Part shown: positions 36,685-45,431 of the stretch, piece after piece
Position numbering within the stretch: the stretch's first letter is position 1
How the letters are laid out: the number at the start of each line of letters is the position of its first letter
Origin: an uncultured Roseobacter sp.
Lineage (GTDB): Bacteria; Pseudomonadota; Alphaproteobacteria; Rhodobacterales; Rhodobacteraceae
NCBI RefSeq assembly: GCF_947499265.1
Contig: NZ_CANMNK010000004.1
Span: 124,001 to 188,000 of the forward strand
Direction: 5' to 3'
DNA length: 64,000 nucleotides
Made by a program: the position numbers and the translations under genes
The notes under the pieces: generated by a model
Databases searched by the model: none
What the model saw: the letters and a program-made list of their open reading frames with translations, nothing else
What the model was told of the DNA's origin: nothing

Positions 36685-37182
36685 ATGATCTTTCGCGCAA
36701 TTACGCTGGCCGTCGGGCTGGCAGGGGCCTTCGGCGCCGCCCAGTTCCCGGCTTATTCACAGCAATACATGCAGCGCCTTGGCGGCGCGGTGGACGCCTT
36801 GCATCAGGTTGTCGCCGATTTTGACGCCTCGGCGGCAGCGGTGGGGCTGACGCGGCAGGAGGCGCTGGCGCAGATGCGGGGCACCGCCTTTGTGGAGCGT
36901 CGGCGCGCCGATATGACTCGCGCCATCGGGCGCTATGATGCCTTGCGGGCTGATCTCCTGGCGTTGCAGGGGCACGGGCCCTTCATGCGCGCCTATCATG
37001 CCAGCCATTTGACCGACGGGGAAATCGCAAAACGGGCTTGGCAGGCGTTTCAACCCGCGCTGCCGCTGACCTTCGCTACCGCGCTTTTTGCCGGGGTGGG
37101 TTTCCTGCTCTCAGCCTCTGGTGCCAGCCTGTTCCTGGCGGCGCTGCGCGGCCTGTTGCGACGTAAATCATTGCCTGCTTGA
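36685..37182 (+). CDS. DUF2937-family membrane protein
   Basis: The 165-residue protein has a hydrophobic N-terminus (MIFRAITLAVGLAGAFGAAQ), an amphipathic middle with PAYSQQYMQRLGGAVDALHQ, and a C-terminal transmembrane pair (LPLTFATALFAGVGFLLSA). The SQQYMQRLGG motif and the two-ended membrane plan are the DUF2937 pattern. Role unknown. AGGAG lies eight bases before ATG 36685; other in-frame upstream starts lack it. It sits between proS and the lipoprotein-release operon. Confidence 0.8.
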   Translation: MIFRAITLAVGLAGAFGAAQFPAYSQQYMQRLGGAVDALHQVVADFDASAAAVGLTRQEALAQMRGTAFVERRRADMTRAIGRYDALRADLLALQGHGPFMRAYHASHLTDGEIAKRAWQAFQPALPLTFATALFAGVGFLLSASGASLFLAALRGLLRRKSLPA

Positions 37183-37235
37183 CCCTCCGGGATCAAAGCC
37201 TCAGGTTGCGCGCAATGCCTCAAGAAGGAACCTGC

Positions 37236-38522
37236 ATGGCCCGTTCGACCGCTCCTTTTGCTCCCTTTGAATGGATGATCGCCTGGCGGTATCTGCGTGC
37301 CCGCCGGGCCGAAGGGGGCGTCAGCGTGATGACCTGGATCAGTCTCATCGGGATCACGCTCGCCGTTTTTGCCCTGATCGCCACGCTGGCCGTGCGCTCG
37401 GGGTTTCGCGCGGAATTCGTTGACACCATCCTGGGCTCAAACGCGCATGTGACGGTCTATGCCATTGGGCAGGTCGCCGAAAACGGACAGGTGGATCGCA
37501 GCATCAGCGGCTATGAAGCGCTGGCGGAGCGCGTCGGTGAGGTGCCCGGGGTAATCCGCGCCGCGCCGCTGGTCCGGGGCCAGGTCATGGCCGCATATCA
37601 GGGGCGAAACGCCGGCGTGGAAATCTACGGCATCGCGCCTGAGGACCTGTTGTCCCTGCCACGGATTGCCGATCCCGAAACCGCCCGTGGGGACATCAAC
37701 GACTTTGAAAAGGGCATCGCCTTGGGGTCAGGCGTTGCCCGCGAGTTGGGCGTAGGCGTCGGTGACAAGATCAAACTGATCTCCCCCAACGGGGTAAAAA
37801 CGGCCTTTGGCACCTCCCCCCGGGTGAACGCCTATGATGTCACCTATGTCTTTACCGCCGGGCGGTATGACATCGACCGGACACGTGCCTATCTGCCATT
37901 CTCCGATGCGCAATCCTTCTTTAACCGCGAGGGTATAGCAGATGAAATTGAAGTGATGGTTGAGGAACCCGAGAACGTGCGCTCGATGTCCCCATCTCTG
38001 TTGCAGGCGGCGGGAGAGCGGGCGCAGGTCTGGACATGGCAGGACGCCTCGGGCGGGTTTTTGCGGGCGCTGGAGGTGGAGGACAATGTGATGTTCATCA
38101 TCCTGTCGATCCTTGTGCTGATTGCAGCGATGAACATCGTCTCCGGCCTGATCATGCTGGTCAAGAACAAGGGGCGCGACATTGGCATCCTGCGCACCAT
38201 GGGGCTCAGCCAGGGATCCATTCTGCGGGTCTTCTTCATCTGCGGCGCGTTTACGGGCATTCTCGGCACCTTTTTTGGTGTCATCCTGGGCTCGCTCTTC
38301 GCGCTCTACATTGATCCGATCTTTGGCTTCGTGAACATGGCCATGGGGGGCGGGGTCTGGGACCCATCCATCCGCGGAATCTACGCGCTGCCCGCCGAAT
38401 TGCATCTGAGCGATGTGCTCTCAGCCATGGCCTTGTCGCTGGGGCTGTCCTTTGTCGTGACCATCTTTCCCGCCCGCCGGGCGGCGCGCATGAACCCGGT
38501 TGAGGCGCTGCGGTATGAGTGA
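37236..38522 (+). CDS. lolC: Lipoprotein-releasing ABC transporter permease (LolC/LolE family)
   Basis: The 428-residue inner-membrane protein has the LolCE layout: helix 1 near residue 30-50 after [15 protein letters not shown], a large periplasmic MacB-like core, then helices 2-4 ([54 protein letters not shown]). The ending [17 protein letters not shown] is a family signature. It extracts lipoproteins from the inner membrane for LolA. ATG 37236 has AAGGA upstream. A single permease pairs with LolD, eight bases overlapping, so the complex is probably a homodimeric permease as in many alphaproteobacteria. Confidence 0.93.
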   Translation: MARSTAPFAPFEWMIAWRYLRARRAEGGVSVMTWISLIGITLAVFALIATLAVRSGFRAEFVDTILGSNAHVTVYAIGQVAENGQVDRSISGYEALAERVGEVPGVIRAAPLVRGQVMAAYQGRNAGVEIYGIAPEDLLSLPRIADPETARGDINDFEKGIALGSGVARELGVGVGDKIKLISPNGVKTAFGTSPRVNAYDVTYVFTAGRYDIDRTRAYLPFSDAQSFFNREGIADEIEVMVEEPENVRSMSPSLLQAAGERAQVWTWQDASGGFLRALEVEDNVMFIILSILVLIAAMNIVSGLIMLVKNKGRDIGILRTMGLSQGSILRVFFICGAFTGILGTFFGVILGSLFALYIDPIFGFVNMAMGGGVWDPSIRGIYALPAELHLSDVLSAMALSLGLSFVVTIFPARRAARMNPVEALRYE

Positions 38523-39198
38523 GACTGTGCTGGCGTTGAACGCGATTGAGAAATCCTACAACCGTGGCTTGGCCAGTGAGGTCACCGTCTTGCGCGGCGT
38601 TGATCTGACGGTGCAGCGCGGTGAGGTAGTGGCATTGGTGGCCCCGTCGGGTGCGGGCAAATCCACGCTTTTGCATATTGCCGGGCTGCTCGACACGGCG
38701 GATTCGGGCAAGGTTGAAATCGCTGGTCAGGATATGACGAACCTGTCCGATAACAAACGCACGGCGGCGCGCCGCTCGGACGTAGGGTTCGTCTACCAGT
38801 TCCATCACCTGCTGCCGGAATTCTCAGCGCTGGAGAACATCGTGCTGCCCCAGCTTGCCAATGGTGTGGCGCGGGGCGCGGCGCAGGACCGCGCAATGGA
38901 TCTGCTGGGCCGTGTTGGTGTGGCAGATCGCGCCAGCCATCGCCCTGCCGCGCTCTCTGGTGGTGAACAGCAACGCGTGGCCTTTTGCCGCGCGCTTGCC
39001 AATGCACCGAAACTGTTGTTGGCGGATGAGCCCACCGGCAACCTCGACCCCGGAACATCGGATCAGGTCTTTGAGACGTTGATGGAGCTTGTGCGCGGTA
39101 CCGGGCTCTCTGCTTTGATTGCGACGCATAACCTGCAGCTTGCCGCGCGCATGGATCGTCAGATTCGTCTGGATGCGGGCGGTCTCGTCCCCGTCTGA
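38515..39198 (+). CDS. lolD: Lipoprotein-releasing ABC transporter ATPase LolD
   Basis: The 227-residue ATPase powers lipoprotein release. Walker A is APSGAGKST near residue 43 (usual first residue G replaced by A), Q-loop in [12 protein letters not shown], signature [11 protein letters not shown], Walker [13 protein letters not shown] and the H-loop in [18 protein letters not shown] is the LolD-specific block. Start MSETVL at 38515 overlaps the permease stop by eight bases, showing coupling. Confidence 0.93.
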   Translation: MSETVLALNAIEKSYNRGLASEVTVLRGVDLTVQRGEVVALVAPSGAGKSTLLHIAGLLDTADSGKVEIAGQDMTNLSDNKRTAARRSDVGFVYQFHHLLPEFSALENIVLPQLANGVARGAAQDRAMDLLGRVGVADRASHRPAALSGGEQQRVAFCRALANAPKLLLADEPTGNLDPGTSDQVFETLMELVRGTGLSALIATHNLQLAARMDRQIRLDAGGLVPV

Positions 39199-39272
39199 TG
39201 CGAAAGCCGCGCTTGACGGCGTGCGATTTTATCGAACAACCTGATCTGCAATGAACATTCGGATCGATATTT

Positions 39273-40259
39273 ATGGCTCACCATACGCTGGACGAAATTG
39301 AAGCGCTCACCAAAAAAGCATTGTTGAACCATGGCGCAGCGCCCTTTCCAGCTGCCGAAGTCGCCCGTGCCGTGCGGGTTGCGGAAGGATACGGCAACAA
39401 GATCTGCGGTCTCTACTACGTGGAAAGCTATTGCCTGCAATTGGGGTCGGGCCGGGTCAAGGGCGATGTCACCCCCGTCGTTACGACGCCCCGCCCCGCG
39501 GTTGTTCATGTCGATGCGGGCTTTGGTTTTGCGCAACCGGCTTTTGCACATGGGTTGGTTCCGGCGCTCGATGCGGCGCGTCAGTATGGCACCGCGACCC
39601 TGGCCGTTGGTCATGCACATACCTGCACATCCCTGGGATACTTTACCGAACAGATTGCTCAGGCGGGCTGCATCGGGATCGGATTTACCAACGCATCGCC
39701 GATTGTCGCGGCCCCCGGTGGCAAGAGCCGTGTGATCGGCACCAATCCGATTGCGTTCTCCGTGCCGGATGGCGAGGGCGGCCTTGCGATGCAGTTTGAT
39801 CAATCCACCAGCGCGGTTGCTCTGGGTAAAATCACGATGGCCAAGGCGCTGGGGGAGAAAATCCCCCTGGGCTGGGCGCTTGATGCAAATGGCAATCCGA
39901 CCACGGATCCGGATGCGGCCTTACAGGGGTCACTGGAATCCGTCGGGGGCGCGAAAGGCTGGGGGTTTGGCCTGATGGCGGAGATATTGGCTGCGGGCAT
40001 GACCGGCTCGGTACTGTCACAAAACGTCAAACCGTTGAAGGCGCCGCAGGGTCCGCCCCATGATCTTGGCCAATATTACATCCTGATCGATCCCGACGCA
40101 TCGACAGAGTTTCGGGCACGGCTGGTCGCCCTGGCCAGCGTCGCCGGGCAGGATGAAGGGGCGCGCATGCCCGGTCAGTACCGGCGTATGGCGGAGGAGG
40201 TTGAAGTGAGCGAGCCGACCTGGGCGCGCTTGCTGGAGCTTGCCAACGACGCCCCTTAG
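39273..40259 (+). CDS. Malate/L-lactate/ureidoglycolate dehydrogenase family protein
   Basis: The 328-residue NAD(P)-dependent 2-hydroxyacid dehydrogenase (Ldh_2 family) has the fold-specific regions TATLAVGHAHTCTSLGYFTE, GIGFTNASPIVAAPGG, GTNPIAFSVPDGEGG and GGAKGWGFGLMAEILAAGM. The family includes malate, (2R)-3-sulfolactate, delta-1-piperideine-2-carboxylate and ureidoglycolate dehydrogenases; the substrate cannot be fixed here. Its stop TAG shares TTAG with the stop of the convergent gene. Confidence 0.88.
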   Translation: MAHHTLDEIEALTKKALLNHGAAPFPAAEVARAVRVAEGYGNKICGLYYVESYCLQLGSGRVKGDVTPVVTTPRPAVVHVDAGFGFAQPAFAHGLVPALDAARQYGTATLAVGHAHTCTSLGYFTEQIAQAGCIGIGFTNASPIVAAPGGKSRVIGTNPIAFSVPDGEGGLAMQFDQSTSAVALGKITMAKALGEKIPLGWALDANGNPTTDPDAALQGSLESVGGAKGWGFGLMAEILAAGMTGSVLSQNVKPLKAPQGPPHDLGQYYILIDPDASTEFRARLVALASVAGQDEGARMPGQYRRMAEEVEVSEPTWARLLELANDAP

Positions 40260-40690
40260 GCTTTTTGGGTCACAAAAACGCCCGCTGCCATCAGCGCAAT
40301 GCCAAGCGCCCTTGTTGCTTCCATCGGCGTGACGCGCGCGCCGAAGAGGCCGAAGTGATCAATCGCGGCGGTGCTGATCAATTGCCCCAGCAAGACGAAA
40401 AACACCGCGTTGCCGACGCCGAAAGTGGGGGCAATATAGGTGATTGTCAGCACGTAGAACGCAATCAAGACCCCGGCAAGGAAGAGATGGCGCGGCGCCG
40501 CGGCAACTTTGACCAGCGCCTGCGGCCCGGTCAGTACCATCACCACGGCGCAGGTCAGAAAAGCGACGGCGAAGAGCACAGTTGCCGCCGCAGCGGGGGA
40601 ACCGATCCGAACGCCCAAAGCTGCATTCAGGGCAGCAAGCAGGGGGATGCCGATCCCGGCCAGCAACATGATCGCGGCGTAATGAGCCAT
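40256..40690 (-). CDS. Small DMT-superfamily protein (DUF606/YdcZ)
   Basis: The 144-residue membrane protein has about five helices and the DUF606 features: an N-terminal IMLLAGIGIPLLAALNAALG, LLGQLISTAAIDHFGLFG and a closing RALGIALMAAGVFVTQKA. YdcZ-type half-size proteins may function as dimers, exporting unknown solutes. It is convergent with the dehydrogenase gene, with overlapping stops (TTAG), and divergent from the cytochrome c gene. Confidence 0.85.
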   Translation of the reverse strand: MAHYAAIMLLAGIGIPLLAALNAALGVRIGSPAAAATVLFAVAFLTCAVVMVLTGPQALVKVAAAPRHLFLAGVLIAFYVLTITYIAPTFGVGNAVFFVLLGQLISTAAIDHFGLFGARVTPMEATRALGIALMAAGVFVTQKA

Positions 40691-40808
40691 TCATACATCT
40701 CCTTTATGGTCGCGCAGGCATATCGGGACCATGGCGATGTGCCGTGTGATCGGCAAGCCTGATGAGCCCGGGATGATGCCGTAGTGTCAAAATCGTGAGG
40801 GGTTCGTT

Positions 40809-41219
40809 GTGAACCGTATGTGTTTGATAGCTTTTGCAATGTCTCTGCTGCTCGCGGGCTGCGGTGGGTTTGGCCGTGACGATGCCGCAACAGGTGCCGC
40901 GCTTTATGCGGCCAATTGTGCCGTGTGCCACGGTGGCGATGCGCAGGGCGGTGGCGGTGCGGGCGTCGCGGGGCTCAGCAAAACGCCGCCAGATCTGACG
41001 CGGTTGAGCGCGCGCAACGGTGGCACCTTTCCGGCCAACGACACGCTGGAGGCGCTGCAAGGCTACGCCACGGGCGGGATGCGCGGGCGGCAGATGACGG
41101 GGTTTTCCGGACTTCAGAGTGATCAGAAAAGGCGCGTCAAATTGGAAGAGGGCCGCTTGCGGACCACCGAGCCGCTGGCGGAATTGCTGCTGTATCTGCA
41201 GGCGTTGCAACGGCCCTGA
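40809..41219 (+). CDS. Mono-haem c-type cytochrome lipoprotein
   Basis: The 136-residue protein has a lipoprotein signal with lipobox LLAGC (Cys at residue 18), a haem-binding CAVCH (CxxCH) near residue 38, and the likely sixth ligand Met in GGMRGRQMTGF. It is a membrane-anchored periplasmic electron carrier or part of an oxidase chain. Start GTG 40809 follows GAGGGG at good spacing; ATG 40818 is a second option. Its stop abuts the stop of the convergent HExxH lipoprotein. Confidence 0.88.
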   Translation: MNRMCLIAFAMSLLLAGCGGFGRDDAATGAALYAANCAVCHGGDAQGGGGAGVAGLSKTPPDLTRLSARNGGTFPANDTLEALQGYATGGMRGRQMTGFSGLQSDQKRRVKLEEGRLRTTEPLAELLLYLQALQRP

Positions 41220-41897
41220 TCAGCTGCAAATGCCTTCCAGCTCAACACCGTCCCAAGGCAACCCAACCGAGTATTCGCGCGCCTTTGGCAAGGGGGCGAC
41301 GGGCATCGCCTGAGAGATCAGATCATGCAGGCGTTGTGTCCGCGACGCGGTCGGATCGAGCGCCCGGCAGCAGACAAATTCCTCCATGATCGCGCCCTGC
41401 TGTTCATACCCGAAATCGCTGAACTGCGGGTCCGCGTCCAGCTCGAACAGATAGGGGTCGCTGGCCCCATCATGCTCGAAGGCCGCGCGCAGCGGCGTAT
41501 ATCCCGTCTCCTTGCGGTTCTGCCATTGCCAGACGTGCACGACCTCATGGGCGAATAGCATCGCCGCCACCAGACCGATGCTATCGGGATACTCCGGCAG
41601 GTAGTCGTCCAGATACCAATCCCGATCAAACAGGATGTGGTTGTAGACGGCGACGGCGGCGGGCTTCGAGGTGACGGTTTCCGATTTGATCGGCGGCAGG
41701 ATGCGCTCGCGACAGGTGGTGCGCGGACGTGGCTTGCGCTCAAAGGTGACGGCCCGGGTAGGCGCGCCGTCGACAAGACGCACTTTGCTGGTGTCGAGCG
41801 TGTCCCCATGAATGGCGCGCGCAAAGGCGGTCTCGTTGGGGGTGAGAGGACGCCCGCAGGCGGCCAGCAGCAACAGGGAAATCAGAACAAGACGCAT
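41220..41897 (-). CDS. Lipoprotein with HExxH-type putative metalloprotease motif
   Basis: The 225-residue protein carries a lipobox (LISLLLLAAC, Cys at residue 14) and in the middle FAHEVVHVWQWQNRK, an H-E-x-x-H zinc-binding motif like those of gluzincin peptidases; an aspartate/glutamate-rich DPYLFELDADPQF follows, and further down a conserved EEFVCC. The zinc-binding third ligand could be in LFELDAD. It is anchored in a membrane and faces the periplasm. The substrate is unknown. It resembles lipoproteins annotated as DUF4157-like or hypothetical; I am not certain of the family. Confidence 0.75.
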   Translation of the reverse strand: MRLVLISLLLLAACGRPLTPNETAFARAIHGDTLDTSKVRLVDGAPTRAVTFERKPRPRTTCRERILPPIKSETVTSKPAAVAVYNHILFDRDWYLDDYLPEYPDSIGLVAAMLFAHEVVHVWQWQNRKETGYTPLRAAFEHDGASDPYLFELDADPQFSDFGYEQQGAIMEEFVCCRALDPTASRTQRLHDLISQAMPVAPLPKAREYSVGLPWDGVELEGICS

Positions 41898-41997
41898 GAG
41901 TTAAGTGGGCCTGAATCCTCGGGTGGGATCAAGCCACTTTTTGCGCAGGGTTGGAAATGTGATCGCGGGTGGCGTCTCAGAGGCAGTGGCTTTTGCC

Positions 41998-42284
41998 CCA
42001 ACAGTTGCTAGGGGACGCGCCCTCCCCGTGGACGAGGGTGAAGCCCGTCTTGCAAACTCTCTGGGAGAGAGTTTGAGGGCTGAACGGGCGGAGCCCCGGA
42101 TGGGCGCTATAAGGCCTATGCGAAACCGTTGAGTTGGGCCGCGCCCGACCCTGGGGCGGAGGCCGTCTTGCAAACTGTCCAGTGGACAGTTTGAGGCCGG
42201 AGCGGGCGGCAGCCCAGGGCAAACGCAGTGCGCCCTCCCGGGGGGAGGGTCGGGCGCGGCCCGAGGCGGGGCCTCGGGCGGCAT
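41998..42284. repeat. Intergenic repeat block with hairpins and a long inverted repeat
   Basis: The 387-base gap 41898-42284 holds no gene. A hairpin CAAACTCTCT/AGAGAGTTTG (42053-42075) and a second CAAACTGTCC/GGACAGTTTG (42171-42193) share flanks GCCGTCTTG before and GAGG..GGGCGG after, but their stems differ while base pairing is kept. GGGCCGCGCCCGACCC (42136-42151) is the exact reverse complement of 42247-42262, so the second hairpin sits in a 127-base inverted-repeat element that also holds CCCTCCC/GGGAGGG. It borders the AlbA_2 gene end. Confidence 0.75.
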
Positions 42285-42608
42285 TCACTCGGAAAAATGT
42301 GTAACCAAAAAATCTATTGCCGTGTCATTGTACAGAACCGGCACGGTAGATGACACCTGACCTGTTTCGTTAAACCTCTTTCTTTGTGCTGGATTTAGGA
42401 AGTTGTATACAGAGTAGGCTTGATCACCTTTCAGTCCGTTGTCTGCGATTGCCTTCCAGATCTTATTCTGCGTTGCGCCTGGAACACGACCAGCGACTTC
42501 TGAGGCCAAGACTCTGGCAGTGTAAGGATATTTCTCGAAAAGATTCTCCTCTACCAGTCTCTCAATTTCGACCGCTTCAACAGGAGTAACTTCGCCAATT
42601 AGTCGCAT
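42285..42608 (-). CDS. C-terminal half of an AlbA_2 protein, in a second frame
   Basis: The 107-residue frame has a winged-helix-like region: FEKYPYTARVLASEVAGRVP then GATQNKIWKAIADNGLKGD, followed by QAYSVYNFLNPAQRKRFNETG. I recall that many single-chain AlbA_2 (Schlafen-type) proteins end in just such a Y-P-x-T-A..V..VPG..QNKIWKAI..AYNF module after a RLxGEVTPV segment. Here this segment (MRLIGEVTPVEAVE) opens the frame. It overlaps the upstream ORF by 10 bases in frame -1, so it is either a broken end, a coupled second gene, or the far half of a frameshift product. Confidence 0.6.
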   Translation of the reverse strand: MRLIGEVTPVEAVEIERLVEENLFEKYPYTARVLASEVAGRVPGATQNKIWKAIADNGLKGDQAYSVYNFLNPAQRKRFNETGQVSSTVPVLYNDTAIDFLVTHFSE

Positions 42609-43327
42609 CGCTTGCGCACTTGCATTTTCTTTAAATGTCCCTCTTTCACGAACTTAATCCTTGCTGCCAAATCGCGATCCACTACGAAACGAGAACCGGC
42701 GTCGGTGGCTGCCAATTCAGCTTCATTCAGCAAAACTGCCTTGTTTGGACCTGCAACTCCAACCTGCTGGACGTGTTCAATCCATGCCGCATTCGTTTGC
42801 TCGATTCGAGAGTTAATAATTGCTTGAAGCTCCGGAGCTCTAACCACTTGAGTGCGCCCCCCATAGCGATAATAGATCGCTCCGTTTTTCAGTACTTGGT
42901 CTTTGCCCTCGTCTTTGGTGCAAATCACTGGTTTTTCGTTGGCAATCTCCACGCTAAAAGCGGCAAAGCTTTTTGCATCCTTTTGAAAACAGACGGCTTC
43001 CCAAGCGATTTCGCAAGAAAAGCAATCGTTTAAGAATCCGGTGATTTTTTCCGCGTCGAGGGTTTCGAAACTGTTTAGAGATTTTTGGGAAAGTCCTGCG
43101 GGTGTTCGTGGGCTATCAGTAACCCCAAAAACCAACAATCCACCCACGTTGTTTGCGAATGCTGCGAAATCTCTGAAGTAATCGGCCAAGGCCGCGAAGT
43201 TGAATTGTTCCTTGAATTCTAAGGTTCTGGATTCTCTTCTGGTAAGTCTTCCATTCGCCGTGGGAGTGATAATTTCTTCGACGGCATTTTGAAGATTGGA
43301 GACCGAAGTATTGGCATTTTCACTCAA
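42599..43327 (-). CDS. AlbA_2 (Schlafen-type) domain protein, N-terminal part
   Basis: The 242-residue frame has the AlbA_2 divergent-AAA signature: RRESRTLEFKEQFNFAALAD, FAAFANNVGGLLVFGVTDSP and NGAIYYRYGGRTQVVRAPEL. Such domains bind nucleic acid or nucleotides and occur in Schlafen nucleases, defence-related proteins and regulators. A TTG start at 43327 overlaps the parE TGA (TTGA), and the ribosome site AGGAG lies inside the last parE codons. It ends soon after a T TTA AAG heptamer, where the C-terminal half lies in frame -1. GC content is lower than in neighbours (27 of the 60 bases 42301-42360). Confidence 0.7.
   Translation of the reverse strand: MSENANTSVSNLQNAVEEIITPTANGRLTRRESRTLEFKEQFNFAALADYFRDFAAFANNVGGLLVFGVTDSPRTPAGLSQKSLNSFETLDAEKITGFLNDCFSCEIAWEAVCFQKDAKSFAAFSVEIANEKPVICTKDEGKDQVLKNGAIYYRYGGRTQVVRAPELQAIINSRIEQTNAAWIEHVQQVGVAGPNKAVLLNEAELAATDAGSRFVVDRDLAARIKFVKEGHLKKMQVRKRCD
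42629..42635 (-). other. T TTA AAG slippery heptamer at the AlbA_2 frame junction
   Basis: Read on the minus strand the bases TTTAAAG (42635 to 42629) stand in the X XXY YYZ phase of the upstream frame (CAT TTA AAG). A -1 shift here would join it to the downstream frame as H-L-K-E-N-A-S-A-Q-A-M-R-L-I-G and give a product of about 347 residues. Only the motif is visible; actual shifting is not shown. Confidence 0.45.
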
Positions 43328-45282
43328 ACATCCAACTCCTCCACGAACTTCGCGTTCTCCTGAATGTATTGATAGCGCAGCTCGGGCTTTTTTCCCATCA
43401 ACCGTTCGACCAGATCCCCCGTCTCACCGGGCATGTCCTCATCAATCGACACGCGGATCAGCTTGCGTGTTGCCGGGTCCATGGTGGTCTCTTTGAGGTC
43501 CTTCGCGTCCATTTCGCCCAGACCCTTGAACCGCGACACGTCAATCTTGCCCTTGCCGCCCAAACCTTTTTCGAGCCACTCGTTCTTCTCGATCTCATCG
43601 AGGCAATAGACCCGTTTGGCGCCCTGGGTCAGGCGGAAGAGCGGCGGGCAGGCCAGATAGAGGTGCCCTGCGTCGATCAAGGGCCGCATCTGGGTGAAGA
43701 AAAACGTCATCAGCAGCGAGGCGATATGCGCGCCGTCCACGTCGGCGTCGGTCATGATGATGATCTTGTCATAGCGCAGATCGTCAAGGTTGAACTTGGT
43801 GCCCATGCCGCAGCCAAGCGCCTCGCAGAGATCGCTGATCTCCGCGTTTGTGCCCAGTTTGGACGAGGCAGCCCCCAGCACATTGAGGATTTTGCCCTTG
43901 AGGGGCAGCAGGGCCTGCGTGTTGCGGTTGCGCGCGCCCTTGCCGGAACCGCCAGCGGAATCGCCCTCCACGATGAAAAGCTCAGTGCCTTCGCGGGACT
44001 TCGACGTGCAGTCGGTCAGTTTGCCGGGCAGGCGCAGTTTCTTGGTGGCTGATTTGCGGGCCGTTTCCTTTTCCTGACGGCGGCGCAGGCGCTCCTCGGC
44101 GCGCAACACGAGGAAATCGAGGATGGCGCCCGCGGATTTCGTATCCGCCGCCAGCCAGTTGTCAAAGTGGTCGCGCACCGCACCTTCGGTCATCTTTGCC
44201 GCCGCCTCGGTTGAGAGGCGGTCCTTGGTCTGACCGACGAAGGCGGGCTCCGCGATGAAACAGGACACCAGTGCACAGCCGCCTGAGATCAGGTCTTCCC
44301 GTGTGATCTGGCCGGCTTTCTTGTTGTTCGCCAACTCGCCGTAAGCCTTGATGCCCTTGAGGATCGCCGCCCAGAAACCTGCCACATGGGTGCCGCCCTC
44401 GGGCGTGGGCACGGTGTTGCAATAGGACTGGATGAAACCGTCGCGTGAAGGGGTCCAGTTAATGGCCCATTCCACCTTGCCCGCTGCGCCGAATTTCTCT
44501 TTGAAATCAACCGAGCCGGAGAAAGGGTTGTCTGCGTAGGTGGTTGCCGACCCCAGTGTTTCGCGCAGGTAGTCCGACAGGCCGCCGGGGAAGTGGAAGG
44601 TCGCTTCCTGTGGGGTTTCGCCATCGGCAATCGCGGATTTCCAGCGGATTTCGACGCCGGAGAAGAGGTAGGCCTTGGAGCGGATGGATTTGAAAAGCCG
44701 CGCGGGTTTGAAGCGGTGCGAGCCGAAGATTTCCGCATCGGCGTGGAAGGTCACGGTGGTGCCGCGACGGTTGGGGGCGCTGCCGACCTTTTCGACCGGA
44801 CCCAGCGGGATCCCGCGCGAGAAGCGTTGTTCGAAGACCTGCCTGTCGCGCGCGACCTGCACGACCATGGAATCCGACAGCGCATTGACCACCGAGGCGC
44901 CAACGCCGTGCAGACCGCCCGAGGTTTCATAGGCTTTGCCGGAGAATTTGCCGCCCGCGTGCAGGGTGCAGAGGATCACCTCCAGCGCTGATTTGTCAGG
45001 GAATTTCGGGTGCGGATCAATGGGGATGCCGCGCCCGTTGTCGCGGATGGTGATGGCGTAATCCTCATGCAGTTCCACCTCGATCCTGTTGGCGTGACCG
45101 GCAACGGCCTCGTCCATGGAATTGTCGAGAACCTCCGCCACGAGGTGGTGCAGGGCGCGCTCGTCGGTGCCGCCGATGTACATGCCGGGGCGTTTGCGCA
45201 CGGGCTCAAGCCCTTCGAGCACCTCGATGGAAGAGGCGTCATAGGCGGGGGCATCGGTATTGGACAGCAGATCATTGGGCAT
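43324..45282 (-). CDS. parE: DNA topoisomerase IV subunit B
   Basis: The 652-residue ATPase subunit decatenates chromosomes with ParC. The GHKL domain shows EGLEPVRKRPGMYIGGTDER, LDNSMDEAVAG, RDNGRGIPIDPHP and GGLHGVGASVVNALS; the Toprim part has FIVEGDSAGGSGKGARNR and TDADVDGAHIASLL. GAYL-type ParE features (KAYLFSG, REGTELFIVEGDS) separate it from GyrB, and the 3' end lacks the GyrB insertion. Start MPNDLLSNTD at 45282 follows AGAGG. The stop overlaps the TTG start of the AlbA_2 gene. Confidence 0.93.
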   Translation of the reverse strand: MPNDLLSNTDAPAYDASSIEVLEGLEPVRKRPGMYIGGTDERALHHLVAEVLDNSMDEAVAGHANRIEVELHEDYAITIRDNGRGIPIDPHPKFPDKSALEVILCTLHAGGKFSGKAYETSGGLHGVGASVVNALSDSMVVQVARDRQVFEQRFSRGIPLGPVEKVGSAPNRRGTTVTFHADAEIFGSHRFKPARLFKSIRSKAYLFSGVEIRWKSAIADGETPQEATFHFPGGLSDYLRETLGSATTYADNPFSGSVDFKEKFGAAGKVEWAINWTPSRDGFIQSYCNTVPTPEGGTHVAGFWAAILKGIKAYGELANNKKAGQITREDLISGGCALVSCFIAEPAFVGQTKDRLSTEAAAKMTEGAVRDHFDNWLAADTKSAGAILDFLVLRAEERLRRRQEKETARKSATKKLRLPGKLTDCTSKSREGTELFIVEGDSAGGSGKGARNRNTQALLPLKGKILNVLGAASSKLGTNAEISDLCEALGCGMGTKFNLDDLRYDKIIIMTDADVDGAHIASLLMTFFFTQMRPLIDAGHLYLACPPLFRLTQGAKRVYCLDEIEKNEWLEKGLGGKGKIDVSRFKGLGEMDAKDLKETTMDPATRKLIRVSIDEDMPGETGDLVERLMGKKPELRYQYIQENAKFVEELDV

Positions 45283-45431
45283 CGTGCTCGAACCTCTTTG
45301 TCTTGATTGCGCCTGAGTATGGCAGAGCGGGCAGGGCGGGGAAAGGGCTGCGCGCATGGCGTGTGCCTCTTTCCTTTCCTGGCCACCTGGGCTCTCATGC
45401 AGGGTGACATCCCTTAACGAAGTGTGAAGAA

